A stretch of DNA of 64,000 nt, from assembly GCA_015059405.1 (NCBI GenBank), contig SVAL01000009.1, positions 17,565 through 81,564 of the forward strand, in the 5' to 3' direction. The notes beneath the pieces are model-generated. The model ran no database searches. It saw only the letters and a program-made list of their open reading frames with translations, and had not been told where the DNA came from. Numbering within the stretch: position 1 is the first letter of the stretch; each line of letters starts with the position of its first letter. Positions 1 to 8,200 of this stretch are shown here, in pieces. Both the position numbers and the translations under genes were made by a program. This DNA is from Bacillota bacterium. GTDB lineage: Bacteria > Bacillota_I > Bacilli_A > RF39 > UBA660.

Positions 1-587
1 AGCGCAATAATTATTTTAGCAGTAGTTGAAAACATAGTATCGCTACCAATTTTTATATTTTCTAATTCTGGTTTTATTATTTGAAATTTAATACCATCTT
101 TTAATTTTTCTTCTTCTAAATTCCAAATATATTTATTACCTTCTTTTTTATGAGAATTTTCAGTTGCTACCTTAGCGTCTGTTTCTAAAGTAAATGTACT
201 ATTTGTTAAATTGTCGCAAGTAAAATTTCCATACAAAGAAATATAATAAGAATTTTCTGATTCTTTATATGTATTTAATGTAAAACATTCTGAAACTGCT
301 TTTAGTTTATTTAATTTAACATCTTTTAATTCATGTGTTAATGTTACATCAAATCTACTACTATCTTCTGATAAAACAAAATCTTCTTTTCCATCAACAT
401 CAGCTTTATAGCCATTTGTTTTAATGCTTTCGTATGTTGGATGTGCTTGATCTTCTTTTTCTCCTCTTATATTAACTATTTCTGTAAATGTATCATTTTC
501 ATATTTCAATGTATACTCTGCAGTACAACCAGATAAAGTTATTAAAGTAAAACTTAATATCAAGGCTAGTAAAATTTTCTTTTTCAT
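1..587 (-). CDS. Lipoprotein of unknown function (3' end outside window)
   Basis: The reading frame is open from an ATG at 587 to the window edge, about 195 residues, with no stop seen. It starts with a short basic stretch, a hydrophobic helix and a lipobox (LSGC), so the product is probably exported, cleaved before Cys and lipid-anchored outside the membrane. The rest is rich in Lys, Glu and Thr and matches no family I recognise. A GGGAG ribosome site lies inside the end of the CHAP gene, whose stop is only 4 bases upstream, so the two are probably co-transcribed and translationally coupled. A partner role in envelope remodelling is an inference from that linkage. Confidence 0.75.
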   Translation of the reverse strand, partial: MKKKILLALILSFTLITLSGCTAEYTLKYENDTFTEIVNIRGEKEDQAHPTYESIKTNGYKADVDGKEDFVLSEDSSRFDVTLTHELKDVKLNKLKAVSECFTLNTYKESENSYYISLYGNFTCDNLTNSTFTLETDAKVATENSHKKEGNKYIWNLEEEKLKDGIKFQIIKPELENIKIGSDTMFSTTAKIIIA

Positions 588-591
588 ATTA

Positions 592-1575
592 TTACTCCCA
601 TACACCATAACCAATGATATCTTTACTAGATAAGTACATAGAACGATCCTTTACTGTATTAGAATAGTTACCATCAATTATTAATACTCTATCCCCTGAT
701 ATACCTTTAACTAGACCTATGTGGTCACCACCATTTGGATTATTATCCCAGTCGAAGAAAATATAATCTCCCATTTTTGGAACATAATTTCCTCCATGAC
801 CTGCACTTCTTTCATAGCGTGTTCCATTAGTTCCATTTTGAAAATAGCTCATATATCCGCCAACACCAGCTGTTTTTTTACCTACTTTTGTTGGATATAC
901 TCCAGCTTCATTTGATACCCACCAAACAAATGCTGCACACCATGGATAATCATATCCTCCACTTCCATAACCAGGAATTGAACCAAATCCTCTTGTATAT
1001 TTATTTGGTGAATCACCTGGTTTAGAATCAGCTTCTCTTTGAGCTATTGAAATTAATCTAGCAGCTAAAGCTGTTGATACTCCAGTTGATTCAGAACTTG
1101 CATTCTTAGCAGCTTCTTGTGCTTTTTTTTCATTTTCTTCACGGGCTGCTTCTCTTATTGCTTCATAAATTAATCTTTCTTTTTCTTCATTTTCTCTTTG
1201 TTCTTGTATTTTTGCTTTTTCTTGTGCTTTTTCTTCTTCACGTGCCGCTCTATATACTTGTATTGTTGTTTTTTGAGCATTTGACCAACATGCAGTTAAT
1301 GAATAATTTATTGTACCAATTAATCCTAAAATAATACTTACAAATGTTGGAATAAAGAATACTGTTACTGCTGCAATTGTTCTTTTTACTAACATAGAAG
1401 TTGCTTTTTTACTATTTTTAGGATCTGGGTTTAATACAATTTTACTAACATCAATTGAACTCATAATTATTAATGCAATTGGTATAATAAAACAAATTAT
1501 ATCTATTAATAATTTAAGATATGATACTACTGATAAAAAATCTGGATTAGTACATACATCTAAAAAATATATCAT
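592..1575 (-). CDS. Membrane-anchored CHAP-domain peptidoglycan hydrolase with pilin-like N-terminal module
   Basis: 327 residues in three parts. Residues 1-95 hold two transmembrane helices flanking a polar loop (IDVSKIVLNPDPKN, then KRTIAAVTVFFIPT), the layout of the two-helix T4SS pilin-like family found in Firmicute conjugative elements. Residues 105-160 are a charged Glu/Lys/Arg coiled coil. Residues 170-327 are a CHAP domain with the expected Cys213 (WCAAFV), His285 (DHIGLV) and Asn302 (DGN), so it should cleave peptidoglycan as an amidase or endopeptidase outside the cell. The start has a GAGGTG ribosome site. No other conjugation gene is visible nearby, so a role in conjugation is not supported here. 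Domain calls are from motif reading. Confidence 0.8.
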   Translation of the reverse strand: MIYFLDVCTNPDFLSVVSYLKLLIDIICFIIPIALIIMSSIDVSKIVLNPDPKNSKKATSMLVKRTIAAVTVFFIPTFVSIILGLIGTINYSLTACWSNAQKTTIQVYRAAREEEKAQEKAKIQEQRENEEKERLIYEAIREAAREENEKKAQEAAKNASSESTGVSTALAARLISIAQREADSKPGDSPNKYTRGFGSIPGYGSGGYDYPWCAAFVWWVSNEAGVYPTKVGKKTAGVGGYMSYFQNGTNGTRYERSAGHGGNYVPKMGDYIFFDWDNNPNGGDHIGLVKGISGDRVLIIDGNYSNTVKDRSMYLSSKDIIGYGVWE

Positions 1576-1626
1576 ATTTACACCTCAGGTATATTATAAT
1601 ATATTTTTTTATTTATTAATAGCAAT

Positions 1627-2838
1627 TTATCTAAATATAGGTAATAAAATATTTACAGTAGTTCCTTCATTTTTTACTGATTCATAAATTATTTTTCCAT
1701 TATGTTTATTAATAATATTTTTAGAAAAATTAGTTCCAATTCCCATTCCATTATATTTGTTTGAATATCCATTACCTAATTTATTAATATCTTCAATCCC
1801 ACAACCATTGTCTTTTACGCATATACAAACATCTTTTTTAGTTATATAACTATTTATTTCAATTCTTAAGTTTTTATTTTTAGATTCTACACTGTTTTTT
1901 AATACATTTATTAGAACTTGTTTTAATTTTTCATAATCTCCTAAAATATAAACATCATCGTCTATGTACTCTACTCTATATTTGATTTTATTTTTTTTAA
2001 ATAATTCTTCTAGTGTATCTGTAACATCTTCTAATAAAATATTAATATCTAGTATCTCATAATTTAATTTGTCTTTTGATACACTTAATCCATCTTGTAT
2101 CATTTCTATTGATCTATTTATTTCTTTTCTTATTATTTTTAAATATTCTTCTTTTTTATTGTTTTTCTTTAACATATCTAAATAACCTTTTGTTATACAT
2201 AAAGAATTTTTTAGTTCGTGAGTAATTGCGCATAAATAATTTCTAATATTTTCTTGATTTTCTAATTTTACAGTTATTTCATCTATTAGAGTTAAACTAA
2301 TTTTTTTACTAATTAAGTAATTAAAAGTAAAAGATATTAAGTAATAACTAGTAACTATAAATATTAAATAAATCATATTAACATTAAAATCATTACTATA
2401 ATATTTAGAAAATACATAAAAAGATAAAAAGAATGATCTTATTATGATAAATCTATTTATATATATATTAATTAATTGTTCTTTTCTTTTTGAAATTATA
2501 TACGTTAGAAAATATATAAAATATTCTAATATTAATAAATATATACTTATATTAAAATAATAATTATTAATAAATACTAATATCAAGGAAATAAATATAA
2601 TAAATAATTTATTTCCTTTTATATAATTAAATATTAATGGAATTGGTATAAATAATGCTAATTCTAAAAAGTTTTTATTTGAAAATACCATTAATAGAAT
2701 TATTGATACAATAGATAGTAAATAAAAATAATATTTTTCTTTTTTATTATCTAATACATATATTTTTAATATTAAATATATTAGATATGGAAATAATACT
2801 AGCATTAAATTTAAAATTATATTATAAAAAAAACTCAT
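1627..2838 (-). CDS. Orphan sensor histidine kinase, multi-pass membrane type
   Basis: 403 residues. About residues 1-180 are a run of hydrophobic helices with hardly any extracellular domain. The H box is THELKNSL with the phospho-acceptor His207; the N box follows (NVLKNSVE, Asn315), then DNGCGI (343-348) and GMGIGTN (364-370). This is a complete HisKA plus HATPase kinase. No response regulator is adjacent. In sporulating Bacilli, orphan membrane kinases often feed the Spo0F/Spo0A relay, and two Spo0A-like boxes lie just upstream, so a sporulation kinase (KinB-like role) is plausible, but that is inference. Confidence 0.88.
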   Translation of the reverse strand: MSFFYNIILNLMLVLFPYLIYLILKIYVLDNKKEKYYFYLLSIVSIILLMVFSNKNFLELALFIPIPLIFNYIKGNKLFIIFISLILVFINNYYFNISIYLLILEYFIYFLTYIISKRKEQLINIYINRFIIIRSFFLSFYVFSKYYSNDFNVNMIYLIFIVTSYYLISFTFNYLISKKISLTLIDEITVKLENQENIRNYLCAITHELKNSLCITKGYLDMLKKNNKKEEYLKIIRKEINRSIEMIQDGLSVSKDKLNYEILDINILLEDVTDTLEELFKKNKIKYRVEYIDDDVYILGDYEKLKQVLINVLKNSVESKNKNLRIEINSYITKKDVCICVKDNGCGIEDINKLGNGYSNKYNGMGIGTNFSKNIINKHNGKIIYESVKNEGTTVNILLPIFR

Positions 2839-2876
2839 ATTTTACCTTCTTTCAAGATAAGTATATGAGTTTAATT

Positions 2877-2893
2877 TGTCGAATTTTGTCGAA
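2877..2893 (-). promoter_or_regulatory. Two tandem Spo0A-box-like sites upstream of the histidine kinase
   Basis: TGTCGAA occurs at 2877-2883 and again at 2887-2893, exactly 10 bases apart and so on the same helix face, in the 72-base gap upstream of the kinase start at 2838. TGTCGAA is the known Spo0A (0A) box of Bacillus. The reverse complement reads TTCGACA twice, in the direction of the kinase gene, with an AT-rich stretch before the start codon. I could not define a convincing -35/-10 pair, so activation versus repression is open. Confidence 0.6.
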
Positions 2894-2910
2894 TTATGTA
2901 TTTTTTTAGA

Positions 2911-3228
2911 TTATTTTAGTTCATCTATATATTTTTTTAATTGTTTAGATTCACTACCTAAAATTATTTTTAATTGATTATCTATTTCTACAATACCTTT
3001 AGCACCTAGTTTTTGAATTGCTTCTTTATTAACAATAGATACATCTTTTAATGTTACTTTAAATCTAGACATATTTGTTTCTGTAGAAATAATATTATCT
3101 TTTCCACCTAAATAGTCAACTAGTTTATTCAACTCTAGATGTGCATCTTTTTTACCAGCTTTTAATACCGCTAATAAAACGATTAAAAGTATAACCCCTA
3201 TTATAATATATTGTAATTGCATATTCAT
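2911..3228 (-). CDS. Membrane-anchored PTS EIIB-like domain lacking the phosphorylated cysteine
   Basis: About 105 residues: one N-terminal transmembrane helix, then an EIIB fold of the glucose family (LVDYLGGKDNIIS, SRFKVTLKD, LGAKGIVEID). In true EIIB domains the stretch before the Arg reads NCATRL or similar; here it is TNMSRF, so the cysteine that carries phosphate is absent. It therefore cannot act as a normal PTS phospho-carrier and may be a regulator or sensor. A GTG at 3231 lies inside the ribosome site; the ATG at 3228 (or 3222) fits better with the AAAGAGTG sequence. The kinase gene lies downstream after a 72-base gap that holds its own likely promoter. Confidence 0.7.
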   Translation of the reverse strand: MNMQLQYIIIGVILLIVLLAVLKAGKKDAHLELNKLVDYLGGKDNIISTETNMSRFKVTLKDVSIVNKEAIQKLGAKGIVEIDNQLKIILGSESKQLKKYIDELK

Positions 3229-3333
3229 CACTCTTTCTTTCGTACTATATAATTATACTATAAAATCTTAAAAATACAAACTTTTAATTTTCATGTAGAA
3301 TTATTAAAATTTTTTTGAATATTATTTATTATG

Positions 3334-3350
3334 GGTGTTAATACAACACC
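3334..3350. promoter_or_regulatory. Perfect palindrome upstream of cotZ
   Basis: GGTGTT and AACACC flank a 5-base spacer in the divergent region between the EIIB-like gene and cotZ, about 55 bases before the cotZ start. It has no T-tract, so it is more likely an operator or an RNA hairpin than a terminator. A sequence CTTATAATA at 3371-3379 differs by one base from the -10 of sigma-K/sigma-E promoters (CATAnnnTA), but I found no matching -35 at the right spacing. Confidence 0.3.
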
Positions 3351-3404
3351 AAGATTTAATTTATGAATATCTTATAATAGAAATATGAAGAAAGGAGAAT
3401 AATT

Positions 3405-3815
3405 ATGTGTAATAATAACAATGATTGTTCATGCTTTAGTCGAATTATTGAAAGAATTATTGGATTACAACAACAAGGAGATGCTTGCTGTGATTTAGGT
3501 GGATGTGATAGACCTTTTTTAGGTAATACTGTTAATGTTGTTTGTTTAAATACTAGACCTATTACTTTTTATGGTTGTAATGGTACAGGTTTTACATTCC
3601 CTTATACTTTAAATGGAGAAGATGGTACTAGTAATGTTTTTAGAGTAGAAAATTTAGATGAATGCTGTTGTAAATGTCGAGTACTTGCACCTAATCCTGA
3701 TACTACTAATGCTCCAACTTTTCCTTATGTTGCTACTGATGATTTCTTTACTATAAATTTACGTTGTGTTTGTGCTATTAAATGTTTAGGCGATACATAC
3801 GTTAATGGAGTATAA
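3405..3815 (+). CDS. cotZ: Spore coat / exosporium basal-layer protein, CotY/CotZ family
   Basis: 136 residues, Cys-rich. The N-terminus (CNNNNDCSCFSRIIERI) is followed by an aromatic beta-rich core (FTFPYTLNG, FRVENLDECCCKCRVL) and the family's C-terminal motif, here INLRCVCAIKCLGD. CotY/CotZ proteins form a disulfide-crosslinked two-dimensional layer on the spore surface and, in Bacillus, anchor the crust or exosporium. A strong AAAGGAG ribosome site precedes the ATG. It stands alone, ends in a bidirectional terminator, and fits with sigG and the collagen-like exosporium protein in this window. CotY and CotZ cannot be told apart from sequence alone. Confidence 0.88.
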   Translation: MCNNNNDCSCFSRIIERIIGLQQQGDACCDLGGCDRPFLGNTVNVVCLNTRPITFYGCNGTGFTFPYTLNGEDGTSNVFRVENLDECCCKCRVLAPNPDTTNAPTFPYVATDDFFTINLRCVCAIKCLGDTYVNGV

Positions 3816-3816
3816 C

Positions 3817-3841
3817 AAAAGACCACTATTTGTGGTCTTTT
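3817..3841. terminator. Bidirectional terminator between cotZ and the converging small gene
   Basis: Ten-base stem AAAAGACCAC/GTGGTCTTTT with a 5-base loop, A-run on one side and T-rich tail on the other. It overlaps the stop codon of the minus-strand gene at 3826. Confidence 0.85.
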
Positions 3842-4089
3842 CTTTTTATTGATTTAATATCTTTTAAATAAATAATATCTTTATTAGACGTTAAAATATG
3901 ATCATTTAATTTAGATACTATTTTAGTTTCATATGTACTATCCACTGTTTTTATTATGACTATATCATTAAAAATAATATCATCTTTAGAAAAGTTCCTA
4001 TCACTTTCTTCTTTTTCAAAAGAATAGAATACATTTTTATTTGGACTTTGTACATTTGAATTTTTATACATTTCTGGTAGTTTTTTCAT
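3826..4089 (-). CDS. Small hypothetical protein
   Basis: 87 residues, highly charged, no membrane segment or signal peptide. The second half (DIVIIKTVDSTYETKIV, then ILTSNKDIIYLKDIKSI) looks like a small all-beta domain. I do not recognise the family. The start is supported by AGGTGATAAA directly before the ATG, the short-spaced ribosome site common in this genome. It is a single-gene unit between cotZ and the SEDS gene. Confidence 0.6.
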   Translation of the reverse strand: MKKLPEMYKNSNVQSPNKNVFYSFEKEESDRNFSKDDIIFNDIVIIKTVDSTYETKIVSKLNDHILTSNKDIIYLKDIKSIKRKDHK

Positions 4090-4166
4090 TTTATCACCTA
4101 CAATACATTTTATGTTTTTTAGATATAAAAATTACTTAATTTAACATAATAAATAATGGTGATGAA

Positions 4167-5276
4167 ATGAAAACGTTAAAAATAGATAAATTTATTTTTA
4201 TTTCAATTATTATTTTTTATGTTATTAGTATTTTATCCATAAAATCAGCTTCTATGTACTTATCAAGTAGTTTGGGTAACTTAGTTTTAAAACAAAGTAT
4301 TTGGTATTTAATTGGGGTACTACTTATATTTATAATATTAAAATTAAATAATAATTTTTTTTATAATTATGCATTTCATATATATATAATTAACTGCTTA
4401 TTATTACTTGGTCTTTTATTTTTTGCACCTTCTATTAATGGTAGTAAATGTTGGTATAATTTATTTGGTTTTAGTTTTCAACCAAGTGAGTTTATGAAAA
4501 TAAGTTTAATTCTAGTATATAGTAGAATTTTAGGTGATTTTAATAAGAAGAAAAAGATTAATTTTAAAGTAGAGATTTCTTTATTAATTAAAATATTTTT
4601 TATTCTATTAATACCTAGTATTTTAACTTTTTTAGAACCTGATACTGGTGCGATTATTATATATCTAATTATCACTTTATTTTGCTTATTTATAAGTAAG
4701 ATTAGAATTAGATGGTTTATTATTTTATTTGGGATGATTCTATTATTTTTAGTTTTATTTTTTTATTTTTATTTTTTTCAACAAGATTTGTTTATTAGTC
4801 TTTTAGGAAATGATTTTTTTTATAGAATGGATAGAATTATTAATTGGAAAAATGGTAGTGGTATACAACTTGAAAATAGTATGGCTGCGATTAGTGCGAG
4901 TGGTATGTTAGGATTTGGATTTAATTCTACTCCTATTTATTTTCCTGAGGCTGGCACTGATTTTATATTTGGGGTTTTTGCGTCTAATTATGGTTTTTTA
5001 GGTAGTAGTTTATTAATAATATTTTTTATATTATTTAATATATATTTAATTAATTTATGTAATAAGAAGATTAGTTATATGGATAAGACTTTTATTATTG
5101 GACTAGTAGGTATTATTTTTTATCAACAAGTTCAAAATATTTCTATGACTATAGGTCTTCTTCCAATTACTGGTATTACTCTACCATTTATTAGTTATGG
5201 TGGATCTAGTTTATTATCTTATATGATTTTAATTGGGATTGTTTTAAATATTACAAAAGAAAAAATGAGAAGTTAA
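4167..5276 (+). CDS. SEDS-family peptidoglycan glycosyltransferase (RodA/FtsW/SpoVE)
   Basis: 369 residues with about ten transmembrane helices. Family signatures are PSEFMKISLIL, the catalytic-Asp region PEAGTDFIFGV, and GLLPITGITLPFISYGGSSL near the C-terminus. SEDS proteins polymerise lipid II into glycan strands together with a class B penicillin-binding protein. The PEAxTDFIF form leans towards FtsW/SpoVE rather than RodA, and SpoVE would fit a spore former, but no PBP gene is adjacent, so I do not give a symbol. The ATG follows GGTGATGAA. Confidence 0.88.
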   Translation: MKTLKIDKFIFISIIIFYVISILSIKSASMYLSSSLGNLVLKQSIWYLIGVLLIFIILKLNNNFFYNYAFHIYIINCLLLLGLLFFAPSINGSKCWYNLFGFSFQPSEFMKISLILVYSRILGDFNKKKKINFKVEISLLIKIFFILLIPSILTFLEPDTGAIIIYLIITLFCLFISKIRIRWFIILFGMILLFLVLFFYFYFFQQDLFISLLGNDFFYRMDRIINWKNGSGIQLENSMAAISASGMLGFGFNSTPIYFPEAGTDFIFGVFASNYGFLGSSLLIIFFILFNIYLINLCNKKISYMDKTFIIGLVGIIFYQQVQNISMTIGLLPITGITLPFISYGGSSLLSYMILIGIVLNITKEKMRS

Positions 5277-5285
5277 TCTCATTTT
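5262..5285. terminator. Shared terminator between converging SEDS and LRR genes
   Basis: Stem AAAATGAGA/TCTCATTTT with a 6-base loop and a T-rich tail. The two stop codons are about 8 bases apart, so the hairpin overlaps the ends of both genes and can act in both directions. Confidence 0.8.
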
Positions 5286-8200
5286 ATTTTTTTCTTGTAT
5301 GTGTTGTTTTACTTGGTGGTAAAACCCCAAAGTTAATATGGAGTTTTTTTAAGACTTTTATTATTGGTTCCGGTATTGGAATTGATTTTTTTGTAGTTTT
5401 AGTATTTGTATTTAAACTATTAATATAATTTTTCATATCAAGATTCTTTGGTAAAATAAATCTTTTATCAAACCAATTTGTTATATCAGTTTCCGTAATA
5501 GTTGGTTTATTTTTTATTTCTTCATGTAAATCATATTTTATATAATTATATAAAGTTGGAAGTCCTTCATTACTAACCCCATCTTTTGCAAATCCTGGTG
5601 TTTTAATCAACTGTTCTGGTTTTATTTTGTCTAGATTTATTTTCTCTTTTAAAGTTAGACCAGGATTAGTTAAAATAGTATGAGAAATTGTTGCATTATA
5701 TTTATCGCTATTTATATATTCATGAACTTTTTCTTCTATATCTTTAGAAAATCCTACCATATGAACAGAAAAACTTTCATTAAAAGTTCTACTATAACAA
5801 ACTAATATCGGCTGATAATCTATGATTTCATTTTTATCATTACGAACTGGTTGTCTTTGAACTTCAACTATATATCCATTTCTTTTATAAAAATCATATT
5901 TTTGGTCTTCAGTCATATCTATAAAATTATTAATGTTTAACTCAGTCAAAGTCTTTTTCATTAACTCTTCAGCGATTATTTGTTTTGTTTCAAAGAATAA
6001 TTTTCTTTGCATTGCAAGTATTCTTATTTTTTCTAGATTAGTTTCATTTAATACACCTTTATTTTTTAACTCTAATAATATTTGTAAGTGTTTAGTTATT
6101 GCATCTCCATTTTTATATTTTATATCTTTTTCTTCTTGTTCTGGTACAATGCGTTTAAAATGACTAACTATTTCATAGTTAAGAATTTTATTTTTTATTA
6201 AACTAATACCATTTCTAATAATTTTATGTAAGAAGTTAACATTTCCAAGTTCTATTCTATTAGATACTTTTCTTTGAACTTTATTAGTAGCATCTTCACC
6301 TACTCCAATAAATTTTAAAGTATCTTCTAAATTAATACCATTATTCATTAATTCATTAATAGATTTAATTGCCTTAGTTAAATTACTATATTCTTCTTCA
6401 GTATCAATTAATCTTTTATCTATTAAGTCAATTCTTAAATGTTTTTCATTAATACTATGAGCTAATTTATTTAAATTATATAAAGAATATAATAGTCTAT
6501 CGTGACTAGCAATAGATGTATTTATATCAAATATTTTTTTTGATGTTGATTCTATTTTATCTTTTTTATTATATTGTAAAATATATTCACTATTACTTCT
6601 CATATAAAAATCTACTAGTCTTAAGAAATTATTTAAACTATTATCTTGGTTATCTTTTAAATATTCCTTCATAACTAGTTCTATTTGTTGTAAATATTCT
6701 TTATTATCTTTTTCTGGTAATTTAGGTATACCTATTTTATTATTTAAAAATTCGAATAGATGATTATCACTATAACTATATATAGAAGATAGATTATTTA
6801 AATTTGTACCTAATCTTGAATTTAATTTTTTTATTTCTTCTAGATTGTCTTGTTCTTGTTTTGTATGAACAATACCTTTTTGTTCTTCTAAATAATAATC
6901 TTTAATTTTTCCAGTTAAATTATTTCTTATTGTCTTAATTATATTTATTTGTTTTGTTGTTTCTTCTGAATCAAATAAATATCCACATTTTCTAGCAAAG
7001 CAAGAGTTTTCTGACTGTAAATCATCACTATAACGAAGAGCATCAAAACTATATGGATCTATTTGCAACATAAATTTTACATGACTATCATTTTTAAATA
7101 TTGTTGTTAAATCAGATCCTTTTTTTAGTACTTCATTAAAATCTAAAGACTTCATTTTTGTTTTTAAATCTGTATATAAAATAATTTTACCTTTTCTATC
7201 AGTTGGTAAAACAACATCACTTGAATAACATAGTTCAATCGATGCATATAATAATCTTCCAACTATTTCATTTTTTAATAATACTGCGCGGTCTTTTTTA
7301 TCTAAATTATTCCAATTCTTAATTGTGTATAAAGAACTCATAAAAGTATTAAATGCACTTTTATCACTTATATCATCCATGGATTTTATAAAATCATCAA
7401 AATACTTAGAATTTATCCCTGTTAATTTTCGATAAAATGATGTTTTTATTCCATTAAAGTTAGATGCATATATACCTTTAAATTCTATGTACTCAGCTTT
7501 GTCTTTTAGTTCTTTTTTAAAATTTTCATTATCTACTTCTATTATATTTTCAAATTCTGATCTATTAAGCATTAACTTTATTTTTTTTAGTTTATCAGGA
7601 GTAATGTTTGTTAATAGTTTCATACCAGAAATATATAATAAGTTATCTCTTATTTCCAATCTATTTTTGTCGTTAGGTTCAAATACTAAACGACTAAAAA
7701 GTTCTGGGAGATGCTTATTTTGATTATAATATTTATTTAAATAATTAATTATTATATCTTTTTGTTCTTCTAAAGATTTGCCTTCAATATTTAAAGTATC
7801 AGTATCAAAGAATAATTTTTTTAATTCACTACTAGGAAGTATTTTTTGTTCAATTAAATAATTAAAGTTTTCAATCGTTGTTTCTATATCGTAACCTAAT
7901 AATACAGAATTATTGATAATAAAATTTGATATTTCTTCATCTTTCATTCCAATTTTTCTTAATGATTCTAAGTTAGTTCTAAAGTTTGTTAAATTTAATT
8001 TATTCCAAAAATCAGTTTTTAGTTTATCTTCTGGAATACCCCAAATAATATTTTGTAAAACTAAACTGTCATCTTTATTCCCTAAATCGATTCCATTAAT
8101 CCATATTTCATTTTTTTTATAAAAGTTTATATCACTAACAAATTTCTTAATTGGCAAACCTTTGACACAATAATATTTTGCATCACTACAATTATACAAA

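Noticed and set aside
721..915. Plus-strand open frames opposite long minus-strand genes throughout the window
   Set aside because: They have no ribosome sites, odd compositions and lie fully within well-supported genes.
592..1575. Conjugative element or prophage at the left edge
   Set aside because: Only one pilin-like helix module is present, with no relaxase, integrase, ATPase or attachment repeats.
3226..3231. GTG start for the EIIB-like gene and similar GTG starts at 11236, 48317 and 52625
   Set aside because: Each GTG lies inside a GGTG-type ribosome site directly before a better ATG.
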